Assembly (NCBI GenBank): GCA_023410535.1
Contig: JAEYPR010000036.1
Span: forward strand, 85,259 to 149,258
Length of the DNA: 64,000 bases
Direction: 5' to 3'
Source: Bacillota bacterium
Lineage (GTDB): Bacteria; Bacillota; UBA4882; UBA8346
Both the position numbers and the translations under genes were made by a program. Of this stretch, positions 37,117 to 44,744 are shown in pieces. Every line of letters begins with the position of its first letter. Position 1 is the first letter of the stretch. Under the pieces are notes generated by a model. The model searched no databases. It worked only from the letters and a program-made list of their open reading frames with translations, and was not told the origin of the DNA.

Positions 37117-38505
37117 TTACCAAACGTTCAAAATCCATTCGCGCGTCTTTTTGTATTCCATATCGGTGAACAGAGTGTTGGCCATCGATTCAGCCAGCCA
37201 GATCGCGCCGGCGTATCCGAGGACCGGGTGCCGGTAGGGCCCCGAGCGGTCGTACACCGGGAATCCGACCCGCAGCATCGGCACATTGTGATCGATGGAG
37301 ATAAACCGCCCTTTGGAATGACCGAGGATCAAATCGAGTTTCAATCCTTCGTTTTGAATCCGGTTTTCCAAATCCCACAAATCGGCGTTCATGATAATCT
37401 CCATATCAAAGTCGACGTTAGCCTGAAGCTCTTTGATGCGCGGGTCTTGGGGATAACTTGAGTTGTCGTCGCCCAGCAGCAGCAGGACCGGTCGCATCTC
37501 CAGGTCGAGGCAAAATTGGGCTAAGCCGAGCACCAGGTCGGGATTGCCATAGATGGCGACCCGTTTATCCGCCAGAAACATGTGGGTCAGGTCGGTCAAC
37601 GCATCGATGGCGACGCCCCGTTCCCAAACCAGCGATTGGGGAATCGGTCTGCCGGTCAGATTCTTCACGTTCTGCAAAAACGTGTCAGTATTGCGGATGC
37701 CGATCGGTGTCGGCCCGATGACGGCCGGAATGTCGAATTCGCTCTCCAGGTAACGGGCGGCGGCGCCTCCTTCGTATCGGTTCAGGGCGATGGTGCCGAC
37801 GGCGTTGGCCGTGGCGGTCAAGTCGGCGATGGTGGTGTTGCCGTGGGCGACAAAGTTGCCATACGGCATCAACGGCGCGTCGAAACTCTCGATCTCAAAC
37901 AGCACGGTCGCGTCTACTTGCATTTCGTGGAGCAAATGTTTTAACGCGGTGACGTCAGCGGGATTAACCCAGCCGGTGATCAGATTGAGTTTGCCGTTGG
38001 GCTGATCTTTTTTGGCGAAATAACTGACAAAGTCATTAACCGCCACATCGTAGCCGCTAATCATACTGCCTTTGAAGCTCGGCGCATGAATCGGAATCAA
38101 ATGAACTTCGCGGCCGGCGTATTTTTCTTGCAACAATCCTTCATTGAGCTTTTTGACTACGCCGTCGACGTCGTCCCCGATGACCTCGGTCGAACAGGTG
38201 GTGATGATCGGCACTACTTTAACATCGGGATAGCGCATCAACAGTACGTCCACCGCTTCCTCGACCCGGTTGAGCGCGCCGAAGACCGCGCCGTCCTCAT
38301 GCAACGAGGATGAGGCCAATTCGAAACTCTCCTTGAAATGCTGAGAGAAGAGCAAACGCACAAACATTACGCAACCTTGGCCGCCGTGGACGATCCCGAT
38401 GCAGTCCGTAATGCCGATGCTGGCATATTGGGCGCCGCAAGGCTGACAGGTAAAGATGGGGTTAATTACGCCGGCTCGCTCTTTGGGTTTCAGTTCGCAA
38501 GACAT
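37117..38505 (-). CDS. anfK: Iron-only nitrogenase beta subunit AnfK
   Basis: Beta chain of the FeFe protein. With start ATG 38505 (MSCELKPKERAG) it has 462 residues, the size I recall for A. vinelandii AnfK, and follows that protein closely. P-cluster cysteines are seen at about residues 20 (FTCQP), 45 (GGQGC) and 104 (TTCSTE). Other marks: GDDVDGVVKKLNEGL, PTPIGIRNTDTFLQN, LLLLGDDNSSYPQDP and LDLILGHSKGRFIS. ATG 38514 is also in frame, but its ribosome site is too close. It is 16 bases downstream of anfG. Confidence 0.95.
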   Translation of the reverse strand: MSCELKPKERAGVINPIFTCQPCGAQYASIGITDCIGIVHGGQGCVMFVRLLFSQHFKESFELASSSLHEDGAVFGALNRVEEAVDVLLMRYPDVKVVPIITTCSTEVIGDDVDGVVKKLNEGLLQEKYAGREVHLIPIHAPSFKGSMISGYDVAVNDFVSYFAKKDQPNGKLNLITGWVNPADVTALKHLLHEMQVDATVLFEIESFDAPLMPYGNFVAHGNTTIADLTATANAVGTIALNRYEGGAAARYLESEFDIPAVIGPTPIGIRNTDTFLQNVKNLTGRPIPQSLVWERGVAIDALTDLTHMFLADKRVAIYGNPDLVLGLAQFCLDLEMRPVLLLLGDDNSSYPQDPRIKELQANVDFDMEIIMNADLWDLENRIQNEGLKLDLILGHSKGRFISIDHNVPMLRVGFPVYDRSGPYRHPVLGYAGAIWLAESMANTLFTDMEYKKTREWILNVW

Positions 38506-38520
38506 CGTTATCATTCCTTT

Positions 38521-38871
38521 CTAATAGAGCGGGTCGGTTAGCTCCAGATTCAGCGACCCGGTAATTGTTAAATAATCCATCCGGTCCTTGAGTCCTTGCA
38601 TCAGCAGTTTGAGCTCCGCCTTATCCATGGAATTCAACCAGGGATAATGGCTTTTAAAGGCTTCGGCCAGACAAACCGCGTCCACCCAATAACAGCGGTC
38701 GGCGGGGGTGCCGGTTTCCACCGGCTCGTCGCATAAAAGCTGCATGGTTTTGGTTAGAATTCCCTCGTTTTGCTTCTCGCGGTCCCAAACGCGGGAATGA
38801 AACTGCCACAGGCATTTCTTCATGATATAGTCAACCAACTGTTCGATCCGGTCTTTCATTACATCATCCAT
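38521..38871 (-). CDS. anfG: Iron-only nitrogenase delta subunit AnfG
   Basis: Small delta subunit found only in alternative (Fe-only or V) nitrogenases; it decides against a Mo enzyme here. With start ATG 38871 (GGAGGTGA upstream) it has 116 residues. Marks: YIMKKCLWQFHSRVWDRE, LLCDEPVE, DRCYWVDAVCLAEAF, HYPWLNSM, LMQGLKDRMDYLTITGSLN. These match AnfG rather than VnfG by eye. A longer frame begins at 38949 inside anfD and is not supported. Confidence 0.95.
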   Translation of the reverse strand: MDDVMKDRIEQLVDYIMKKCLWQFHSRVWDREKQNEGILTKTMQLLCDEPVETGTPADRCYWVDAVCLAEAFKSHYPWLNSMDKAELKLLMQGLKDRMDYLTITGSLNLELTDPLY

Positions 38872-38888
38872 TGTCGTCGTCACCTCCG

Positions 38889-40463
38889 TCACACCGCGGC
38901 CGGCGCCGTCGACGGCCGGGCCGGGGGAAATTCGGGATAGGTCTTGCACCGCAATCCGGCGACCAGATCGTATTCGCCCGTATACTCGCGCAACTCGGTC
39001 GAAGCAATGATATCCGGACTTAAGTTGGCGTCGGAAAGCATCCGTTGGGTCACAAATCCCCGGTCAGTCGGGATCTCGTCTTTGCTGATATCCAACAACG
39101 ACAGCTGGTGAATGGGCGAATAGATCCCGTTGTAGATATCCCGGGCAAAACGGACCCAACCTTCGAACCCTTTCCAGGGACCGTTGTGATAGGCATGGGC
39201 GTTGAGATAGGGCACCCGGATTTTTTTGGCGACCTCGCCGGGGCGTTTGCCGGTGAAGATGATATCGGGCTGCAACATTTCCATCGCTTCCAACCCTTCC
39301 AACTCGTTGGGGTCGTCGATGGCCAAAGCGCCTGCCTCACAACGGGAGATACCCTTCTCCATGTCGCCCTGATGACCAAACTTGGTGTAGACCGAAACTA
39401 CGTCGACGCCCATCTCTTCGTGAATGGCATTGGCCCAGTGCCACAGTTTGGAACCGCCCGGCCAGAGGCAAACTTTCTTGCCGCGCAACCGTTCTTTGTA
39501 CCAGTTAAGCTCCGGACGCCAACGGGCGGTATCCTCCTCAATGATTGCCTTAGCCCGGTCCTCGATACCGAAGAACATTCCCACCTTGCGCAACGAAGCC
39601 GCCAGCGGCTCAAACCCGAATCCGTCAATGTCCAGCCGGGGAATGCCGTACCGTTTCCGTAGTTCATTGCAGATATACTCCGCCGAACGGGCGCATTCCA
39701 AGACGTTTAAGTGGGCCAGATGCATTCCCCGCAAGTCGTCGTAGGAACCGTTGCCGGTGAAGGTCGACAAAACCTGGATGCCCATACGTTTGAAGTAATC
39801 CAGCATCACTTCCTGGTCGCCCTGGATGTTATATTCACCGACATAGTTGATCACATAATCCCCGGTGATCTTCGGTTCAAACGTTCCGACCTTCTTTTCA
39901 ATCCAGGCGATGTTAATCTTATGATGCCCGCCGGACTGGCTCGGTCCGCCAAAACCGGGGGAGTTGCAGACAAAGATGTCGACATCGGGCAGTTCCTCCA
40001 TCACTTCGTCGGCCACCGCGTTGATGTCGTCGCCAATCAACGCCGAGGCGCAGGTCTGATAGACGGTCATCCGTTTGATTTTGGGAAACGCCTTAAAGGC
40101 TTCGAGCATATTTTGCTTCAGCAGTTTTTCAGCGCCGAAGACAATGTGTTTCTCCTTCATATCCGTGGCGTAGGTATATTTCAATTGAAAATTATCGTTA
40201 TCGCTGATGTAACGTTTGGTCTGCCAGGTGTCGTAGGTACACCCGACCGGCCCGTGACTGAGATGAATGACATCCTTCATCGGGGTGCCGATAACGTGTT
40301 TCGCGCCGCAGTAAGCGCAACCCCGTTCGGAGATGGACCCCGGAATCGTATTGAGATATCCGGCCGGCAAGGCGTCGGCCAACGTCTCGCCGGGCCCTTT
40401 GATCACCGCGTGTTTTTTCCGCTCCGGAATACATTCGCTGCATTTAAACAAATGATACGGCAT
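38889..40463 (-). CDS. anfD: Iron-only nitrogenase alpha subunit AnfD
   Basis: Alpha chain carrying the FeFe-cofactor; 524 residues. P-cluster cysteines fall at 49 (ERGCAYCGAKH), 75 (GPVGCTYDTW) and 138 (YQTCAS). The cofactor ligands are Cys257 (NVLECARSAEY) and His423 (LNAHAYHNGP), the same numbers I recall for characterised AnfD. Other AnfD-specific runs are DNDNFQLKYTYATD and FVCNSPGFGGPSQSGGHHK. AGGAGG precedes ATG 40463. The C-terminus ends in a short proline/alanine tail (ARPSTAPAAV). All catalytic residues look intact. Confidence 0.96.
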   Translation of the reverse strand: MPYHLFKCSECIPERKKHAVIKGPGETLADALPAGYLNTIPGSISERGCAYCGAKHVIGTPMKDVIHLSHGPVGCTYDTWQTKRYISDNDNFQLKYTYATDMKEKHIVFGAEKLLKQNMLEAFKAFPKIKRMTVYQTCASALIGDDINAVADEVMEELPDVDIFVCNSPGFGGPSQSGGHHKINIAWIEKKVGTFEPKITGDYVINYVGEYNIQGDQEVMLDYFKRMGIQVLSTFTGNGSYDDLRGMHLAHLNVLECARSAEYICNELRKRYGIPRLDIDGFGFEPLAASLRKVGMFFGIEDRAKAIIEEDTARWRPELNWYKERLRGKKVCLWPGGSKLWHWANAIHEEMGVDVVSVYTKFGHQGDMEKGISRCEAGALAIDDPNELEGLEAMEMLQPDIIFTGKRPGEVAKKIRVPYLNAHAYHNGPWKGFEGWVRFARDIYNGIYSPIHQLSLLDISKDEIPTDRGFVTQRMLSDANLSPDIIASTELREYTGEYDLVAGLRCKTYPEFPPARPSTAPAAV

Positions 40464-40511
40464 GGATTCGCGCCTCCTTTATTTCGCCGCGTCGCAACGC
40501 CTTGGTTGCGG

Positions 40512-41339
40512 TTAATCGGCAATACCGTACTTGACCACCATGGCTTCGAGGTCATCCATTTTCAACGGCTGAGGAATGACGAAGTCTTTATTTTCAATAA
40601 TCTTGCGGGCCAATTCGCCGTATTCCTTGGCTTGATTGCATCCGGCGTCGTAATCGACCACGGTTTTTTTGTTGAACTCGGCTTTTTGAACGATATTGTC
40701 GCGCGGTACGAAGTGAATCATTTTGGTGCCGATGGCGGCGGTGAACTCTTCCAGGAACTCCGCCTCCCGGTCCACTTTACGGCTGTTGCAGATGACGCCG
40801 CCGAGCCGGACGCCGCTTTGTTTGGCGTATTTGAGCAGACCCTTGCAGATGTTGTTGGCCGCGTAAATCGCCATCATTTCGCCGGAAGCGACGATGTAAA
40901 CCTCTTGGGCTTTTCCGTCGCGGATCGGCATGGCAAAACCGCCGCAAACGACGTCGCCCAAAACATCAAAGAAGACAAAATCCAAATCGTCGGTATAGGC
41001 GCCGTTTTTCTCCATCAGATCGATGGCGGTGATTACACCCCGGCCGGCGCAACCGACGCCTGGTTCCGGACCACCCGACTCGACGCAACGGATCGAACCG
41101 TAACCCTCTTTGACCACCTTGGCGACGGTAATCTTCTCTTCGCCCTCTTCCCGGAGCATATCCATCAGGGTTTTCTGATTCATTCCGCCCAGGATCAACC
41201 GGGTCGAATCCGCTTTTGGGTCGCAGCCGTGAATAAAGACCTTTTTCCCGTAAAAATGAGCCATGGCCGCCGCAGTATTTTGTTGGGTGGTGGATTTACC
41301 GATGCCACCTTTTCCGTAAATCGCAATTTTTCTAGGCAT
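40512..41339 (-). CDS. anfH: Iron-only nitrogenase reductase AnfH
   Basis: Dinitrogenase reductase, 275 residues, donates electrons to AnfDGK with ATP hydrolysis. P-loop GKGGIGKST at residues 9-17; [4Fe-4S] cysteines at 97 (GVGCAGRG) and 132 (DVVCGGFA); Arg100, the usual ADP-ribosylation site, is present. Differences from the usual GKSTTTQN are small (GKSTTQQN). ATG 41339 (MPRKIAIYG) has AGGAG about eight bases upstream; ATG 41357 is less likely. First gene of the operon; the upstream region holds a five-fold direct repeat and an inverted repeat. Confidence 0.95.
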   Translation of the reverse strand: MPRKIAIYGKGGIGKSTTQQNTAAAMAHFYGKKVFIHGCDPKADSTRLILGGMNQKTLMDMLREEGEEKITVAKVVKEGYGSIRCVESGGPEPGVGCAGRGVITAIDLMEKNGAYTDDLDFVFFDVLGDVVCGGFAMPIRDGKAQEVYIVASGEMMAIYAANNICKGLLKYAKQSGVRLGGVICNSRKVDREAEFLEEFTAAIGTKMIHFVPRDNIVQKAEFNKKTVVDYDAGCNQAKEYGELARKIIENKDFVIPQPLKMDDLEAMVVKYGIAD

Positions 41340-41416
41340 TGTGTTTCTCCTCTCCATGATTTAATGATTTTGGCGTTAACAACGGGGAGCAACGTCACCA
41401 CCTTTCCGACTTACCG

Positions 41417-41433
41417 TTCAAGCATCGCTTGAA
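41417..41433. promoter_or_regulatory. Inverted repeat before anfH, possible operator
   Basis: Perfect 7-base arms TTCAAGC and GCTTGAA with a three-base spacer, 78 bases before the anfH start. No T run follows. Size and position fit a dimeric repressor or activator site. Confidence 0.5.
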
Positions 41434-41482
41434 TATCTATGTAATATATGTGTCATGTTTTTAATGCTTTTCTTTAAAATAG

Positions 41483-41530
41483 AACTAATCATCTCTAACT
41501 ATGACTAACATAAACTAACTACAACTAACT
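41483..41530. repeat. Five CTAA (TTAG) direct repeats at 10-bp period before anfH
   Basis: CTAA begins at 41485, 41495, 41505, 41515 and 41525, a strict 10-base step, usually as ACTAAC. Reading toward anfH the motif is GTTAG. All copies face the same side of the helix. It lies 144-190 bases before the anfH start. Confidence 0.8.
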
Positions 41531-41672
41531 TGATCCAAATTATAGTGGATGTTTTCGGCAATGTCAACGATCTTCGATGTTAAATTTAATGACATTCATG
41601 TTACATTAACTTCACATGCGCAAGACTGTTTCGCCCCTCATCACCGACACCCGCATTTTGGAAGCGCGCAAC

Positions 41673-41875
41673 CCATAAAAAAACCTCCGCCAATAGCGCG
41701 GAAGTCCGTAATCTACGATGATAGCTAACCCGGTCACCAGGAGCGGAATCGGCCCCCGGTCGTCCCGGCAACAGTCCAATCGCCAAGACGGCGACCGCGC
41801 TCCCGGCGGAAAGTGCCGGAATCGTTTTGGAACATGCCAAAGTCATTTTAGCACATCCCAGTTCTCGCGCAGTTC
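41673..41875 (-). ncRNA. Candidate structured leader or small RNA with intrinsic terminator
   Basis: On the minus strand TCCGGCA pairs with a downstream TGCCGGG, enclosing a perfect small hairpin TCGCC/GGCGA; alternatives such as GGGAGCG with CGCTCCT also exist. The stretch ends in a strong terminator (ACTTCCGC/GCGGAGGT plus T run, about 41680-41703). It lies 340 bases upstream of anfH on the same strand. I do not recognise a known riboswitch class. A frame of 81 codons crosses it but lacks a ribosome site and contains the terminator. Confidence 0.45.
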
Positions 41876-41913
41876 TTCTTTTACTGAAATATAATAAACT
41901 TCCTGAGCATTTC

Positions 41914-41922
41914 TGGTATAAT
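41914..41922 (+). promoter_or_regulatory. Extended -10 promoter of mop
   Basis: TGGTATAAT (TG-N-TATAAT) about 100 bases before the mop start; the -35 box is weak. Confidence 0.55.
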
Positions 41923-42020
41923 AGGATCAAACTTACTATAATCCGAATTGTATTTTGTTTAATTTTTTATTTGTTATATCAATAACACCAATAACCAAAG
42001 TGCAAAGGAGGGAACCTATT

Positions 42021-42224
42021 ATGAAGCTAAGCGGACGGAATCAATTGAAAGCCACAGTGAAAGAGATCGCCCAGGATGGCATTATGGCCAAAGTCGTGCT
42101 CGATTATAAAGGAGAACGGCTAGTCTCAGTCGTCACCGCCGACTCCATCGCCGATCTCGGGCTTAAAGAAGGCGACGACGTCACGGCGTTGATCAAATCC
42201 ACCTCGGTCATGCTGATGAAATGA
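42021..42224 (+). CDS. mop: Molbindin (molybdate-binding Mop/TOBE protein)
   Basis: A 67-residue single TOBE/Mop domain: MKLSGRNQLKATVKEI, GIMAKVVLDYKGERLVSVVTADS, LGLKEGDDVTALIKSTSVML. Such proteins form hexamers that bind molybdate or tungstate in the cytosol. ATG 42021 has AGGAGGG eight bases upstream; the frame extends further 5' but without support. It is transcribed away from the anf operon and is followed at once by a terminator. With the COG1910-type regulator on the other side, the iron-only nitrogenase is flanked by two Mo-handling genes. Confidence 0.92.
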   Translation: MKLSGRNQLKATVKEIAQDGIMAKVVLDYKGERLVSVVTADSIADLGLKEGDDVTALIKSTSVMLMK

Positions 42225-42250
42225 CCGGAGATTGCCAAAACCGGCACAAC

Positions 42251-42292
42251 AAAAAACGGGGAGAACCTCAGCGGTTGCTCCCCGTTTTTTTT
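42251..42292. terminator. Terminator between mop and the methyltransferase gene
   Basis: Arms AAAACGGGGAG and CTCCCCGTTTT with T runs on both sides, so it can serve mop (plus) and the convergent methyltransferase gene (minus). Confidence 0.85.
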
Positions 42293-42316
42293 AATTTACC
42301 CTATCCGTTCGTCTTT

Positions 42317-42958
42317 CTAAACCACATTTCGCTGCAGTTCGTTTTTGCGAAATACAATCCACAGTCCATGGTCGCTATAATCAAGCTCATAAAAGGAAAT
42401 TCCGGCTTCAATGATTTTGTTTTCAATTTTCTCAATCCGTTGCTGCCACACCCGACGGTTCAGTTGAACCCCCAAACTCGGACTATATTCCGCAAGTTTG
42501 GTTTCTACCTGCCGTTGGATATCGTTGTTTTCAAAACCACTTCCGACGCAAGCCACTCCGCCAGGGGCCAAAACCCGGTAGATCTCCCGGAAGATCTTTT
42601 GTTTATCTTTCCAAAAGAAAACCGATCGCTCGCTGATCACCAAATTCATGCTGGCATCCGGTAAATTAATCCGGCCGTAATGACCTCCGTGCAACGCTTT
42701 CACCCTGTCCTCCAGGGCGCAATCGTAGATGTTTTTTTCAGCCATCCGATTTAATTCAGTGGAGGAATCCATCAAATACACTCGCAAATTTGTGATCTGC
42801 GCTAACGCCAGTCCCAAATAACCGCAACCCGCAAACAACTCCAAACAGTTTCCTTTCCCAATTCCAGCTTTATGCCGAATCAGTTCGGCAGTACTTAAAT
42901 GACTGGCGTAAAAATACTGTCGATTCATCTGTTCCATCTTAATGTTACGAAATGGCAT
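42317..42958 (-). CDS. Class I SAM-dependent methyltransferase
   Basis: Cytosolic methyltransferase of about 213 residues. Motif I is CLELFAGCGYLGLALAQ, followed by VYLMDSS (ribose-binding acid), PDASMNLVISERSVFFW, and EIYRVLAPGGVACVGSG. The substrate is not evident. ATG 42958 is chosen because AAGGAG lies eight bases upstream; an earlier GTG 42967 overlaps that site. The upstream AT-rich region has a weak ten-base periodic AACC/AACT pattern reminiscent of the anfH array. Confidence 0.82.
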   Translation of the reverse strand: MPFRNIKMEQMNRQYFYASHLSTAELIRHKAGIGKGNCLELFAGCGYLGLALAQITNLRVYLMDSSTELNRMAEKNIYDCALEDRVKALHGGHYGRINLPDASMNLVISERSVFFWKDKQKIFREIYRVLAPGGVACVGSGFENNDIQRQVETKLAEYSPSLGVQLNRRVWQQRIEKIENKIIEAGISFYELDYSDHGLWIVFRKNELQRNVV

Positions 42959-43329
42959 AAGCGACACTCCTTCCTTTTGTCAAGAGCAATACCGGAGATT
43001 ATGATTTAGTGTAATGTATATGTGATTAATATTCAAAGATAACCAAATAAAAACCAACAAAACCTAATATAACTAAACTTATTTGTTATTATATGCTATT
43101 ATTTCAAAACTTTCAATACTACAATGTCAATTTAAATAACATTAACATCACGCAATTCACTTCGTTAGGCAACTTATGTTGTGCTTCACCAAAAATAAAA
43201 ACCACCCTACGGTGGTTTTCTACGTTATATCCCTGCCGGTCATATTAACTCTCTAGCTTGACCTGCCGATTAAAGATGCAACGGGTCCCGCTGCGCCGAA
43301 AACACTTAACGAGTCGCATCATGTCCGGT
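42959..43329. other. AT-rich intergenic region
   Basis: About 370 bases between the methyltransferase gene and the iron-sulfur protein gene. It holds the methyltransferase promoter, loosely periodic motifs (43039-43074) and the terminator at 43191-43218. No further gene is seen. Confidence 0.55.
43191..43218 (-). terminator. Terminator of the iron-sulfur protein gene
   Basis: Arms AACCACC and GGTGGTT around a short loop, followed on the minus strand by a T-rich run. Confidence 0.7.
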
Positions 43330-44094
43330 TCACCCTGGAATGCCCGCCTCGCACGGGACGGCGGTCTGACACTTGCCACAGCCATAACGGGGCCGGAACA
43401 GTTCCAGCGTTCCATTGACAAACCGCGCGCAACGCCCCTGATCCTTTCCGGCTTCGGTAATGGCTTGCGCCGGACAGCGGGCAATGCAAGCGCCGCAGCG
43501 GGAGCAATACTCATCAAATGCTTGATAGGGACGCGGAGTAACCTCCAACCGGCGATCCACAATCACACTTCCGAAACGGCCGGCGCTTCCGGCTTGAGTG
43601 ATGAGCGAACGGTTCAGGCAAAACGTCCCGAGGCCGGCCATGAAAGCAACATGCCGTTCCGACCAGTTACTCCGGAGGTCGCTTACGGTAAAATGCGGAT
43701 CCAATGCCGGGGCCAGGGCTTGACCACCGCGTTGTTGAAACCAGTCTATCATCACCGTGCGCACTATGTTGTTGAACCGTTCTCCCTCATACCGTCCGTA
43801 CAACCACTCCAACGAGGGCTTGCCTTCTCCGTCATTGGAGCGACGAACTGCTTCGGTGAACGGTAAAAAATACGAAATAACCGACTGCGCTCCGGGTAGC
43901 CAATCCGAAGGTAAGCGGTGGCGCGGTCCGACCACCGCCGGTTCCCGCAGTTGTTCCCAGCACGGATCATCGGCCGCCGCGATGCCGACTAAAGGGGGAT
44001 CATATAATCGCAACATCCTCAACTCCGTTATAACATTCTCCGGGCTGTTGCAAACCAAATCCGCTAACGCCGCTTCCAACTTGCCTTTTTCCAA
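43330..44094 (-). CDS. 4Fe-4S protein related to epoxyqueuosine reductase (COG1600-like)
   Basis: A 254-residue redox protein. The C-terminus has one full ferredoxin motif CSRCGACIARCP and a second cysteine group CGKCQTAVPC, as in QueG-like double-cluster proteins. Upstream are SDLRSNWSERHVAFMAGLGTF, close to the family segment around the catalytic region. It is shorter than QueG (about 350), so it is probably one of the QueG-related proteins of unknown function. A decayed MarR-type gene lies directly upstream, perhaps once its regulator. Confidence 0.75.
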   Translation of the reverse strand: MEKGKLEAALADLVCNSPENVITELRMLRLYDPPLVGIAAADDPCWEQLREPAVVGPRHRLPSDWLPGAQSVISYFLPFTEAVRRSNDGEGKPSLEWLYGRYEGERFNNIVRTVMIDWFQQRGGQALAPALDPHFTVSDLRSNWSERHVAFMAGLGTFCLNRSLITQAGSAGRFGSVIVDRRLEVTPRPYQAFDEYCSRCGACIARCPAQAITEAGKDQGRCARFVNGTLELFRPRYGCGKCQTAVPCEAGIPG

Positions 44095-44139
44095 GTCAAT
44101 CGCTCCTATCTCAATCTAATGCCCACAACATTGGGAGCC

Positions 44140-44435
44140 ATCATCATTCAAGAGAGATTTCCGGTATTTCAAGCCGTCAGTTGTCGAGGAAGCGCTTGCG
44201 ATAATTTGTATTTGAAACCGTTCTGCTCCCAACCCTTGTTCAATTTGCGCCTGGGCTTGTTCCCAAAACGGCAGCGCTTCAACCAGCTTTTCCCGCCCCA
44301 GCTCCGTGATGACGATCGCTTTAGGCGCGCGTCTTCGGTTGTTCTGACAGCGGCAATATAACCGTTATTTCATAAGATCTCCAAATTGCGGGTGACGGTG
44401 GTCTAGTCCATCAGCAAATCGCCGCCAACACGCGT
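44140..44435 (-). pseudogene. Decayed MarR-family regulator gene
   Basis: Reading the minus strand, GDLLMD, a stop, TTVTRNLEIL, a stop, NNGYI, then after a frameshift AIVITELGREKLVEALPFWEQAQAQ reproduce the wing and C-terminal helices of a MarR regulator. Two in-frame stops, one frameshift and loss of the N-terminus show it is no longer functional. Confidence 0.65.
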
Positions 44436-44687
44436 TCATCCCGGCGGCACGGCGTTATCCTGCGGTTCGGCGAAGAGGATCAATTCATCACTGATGGTGC
44501 GAATATCCTTCCAGGCGATCGTTTTCACTTCAATCTCCCGTCCGTTCCAACCCTTTTTGATCACCACCAGGCTCTCGACCATACCGGTGCCCAGATTCAA
44601 CAGCAATTCGCTCCGTTTGATCACTCCATAACGGGCGCCGGTCTGAATATTGATGACTTCCTTCCCTTCCAATTCGCTCGCTCGCAA
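44436..44687 (-). CDS. YlmC/YmxH family sporulation protein (PRC-barrel)
   Basis: Small PRC-barrel protein of about 83 residues: LRASELEGKEVINIQTGARYG, LLLNLGTGMVESLVV, and VKTIAWKDIRTISDELI match the YlmC/YmxH family, widespread in spore formers and of poorly known function. Start TTG 44687 is preferred because GGGAGGG lies six bases upstream and gives the usual N-terminus; ATG 44702 lies at the ribosome site itself. The 3' end abuts the MarR remnant. Confidence 0.82.
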   Translation of the reverse strand: MRASELEGKEVINIQTGARYGVIKRSELLLNLGTGMVESLVVIKKGWNGREIEVKTIAWKDIRTISDELILFAEPQDNAVPPG

Positions 44688-44744
44688 CGTTTTCCCTCCC
44701 ATACCGCTATACCCAAAGATATGATCGCCGCGACCGTTTTAACA

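Larger units (their letters stand above)
41340..41660 (-). promoter_or_regulatory. anfH upstream regulatory region
   Basis: About 320 AT-rich bases before anfH. It contains the inverted repeat at 41417-41433 and the CTAA repeat array at 41483-41530. Stretches such as TATATTACATAGATA near 41440 could be a -10 region. No sigma-54 (GG-N10-GC) promoter was found by eye, unlike proteobacterial anf promoters. Confidence 0.55.

Noticed and set aside
38521..41339. Mo-dependent nitrogenase (nifHDK)
   Set aside because: An AnfG delta subunit lies between D and K, and the D and K chains carry Anf-type sequence runs, lengths and ligand positions. The genes were therefore called anf.
39711..41432. Long plus-strand open frame (573 codons) across anfD and anfH
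   Set aside because: It is antisense to two highly conserved genes, has no ribosome site or family motif, and reflects codon bias of the opposite strand.
41483..41530. Chance periodicity in AT-rich DNA
   Set aside because: Weighed and not accepted as the explanation: five identical tetramers at an exact 10-base step, mostly with the same flanking A and C, are unlikely by chance, so it was kept as a finding.
41673..41875. Glutamine, Moco, cobalamin, c-di-GMP or SAM riboswitch
   Set aside because: The conserved core sequences of these classes, as far as I recall them, were not found.
41601..41930. Minus-strand open frame of 109 codons upstream of anfH
   Set aside because: No ribosome site, it contains an intrinsic terminator, and the pairing pattern fits an RNA element better.
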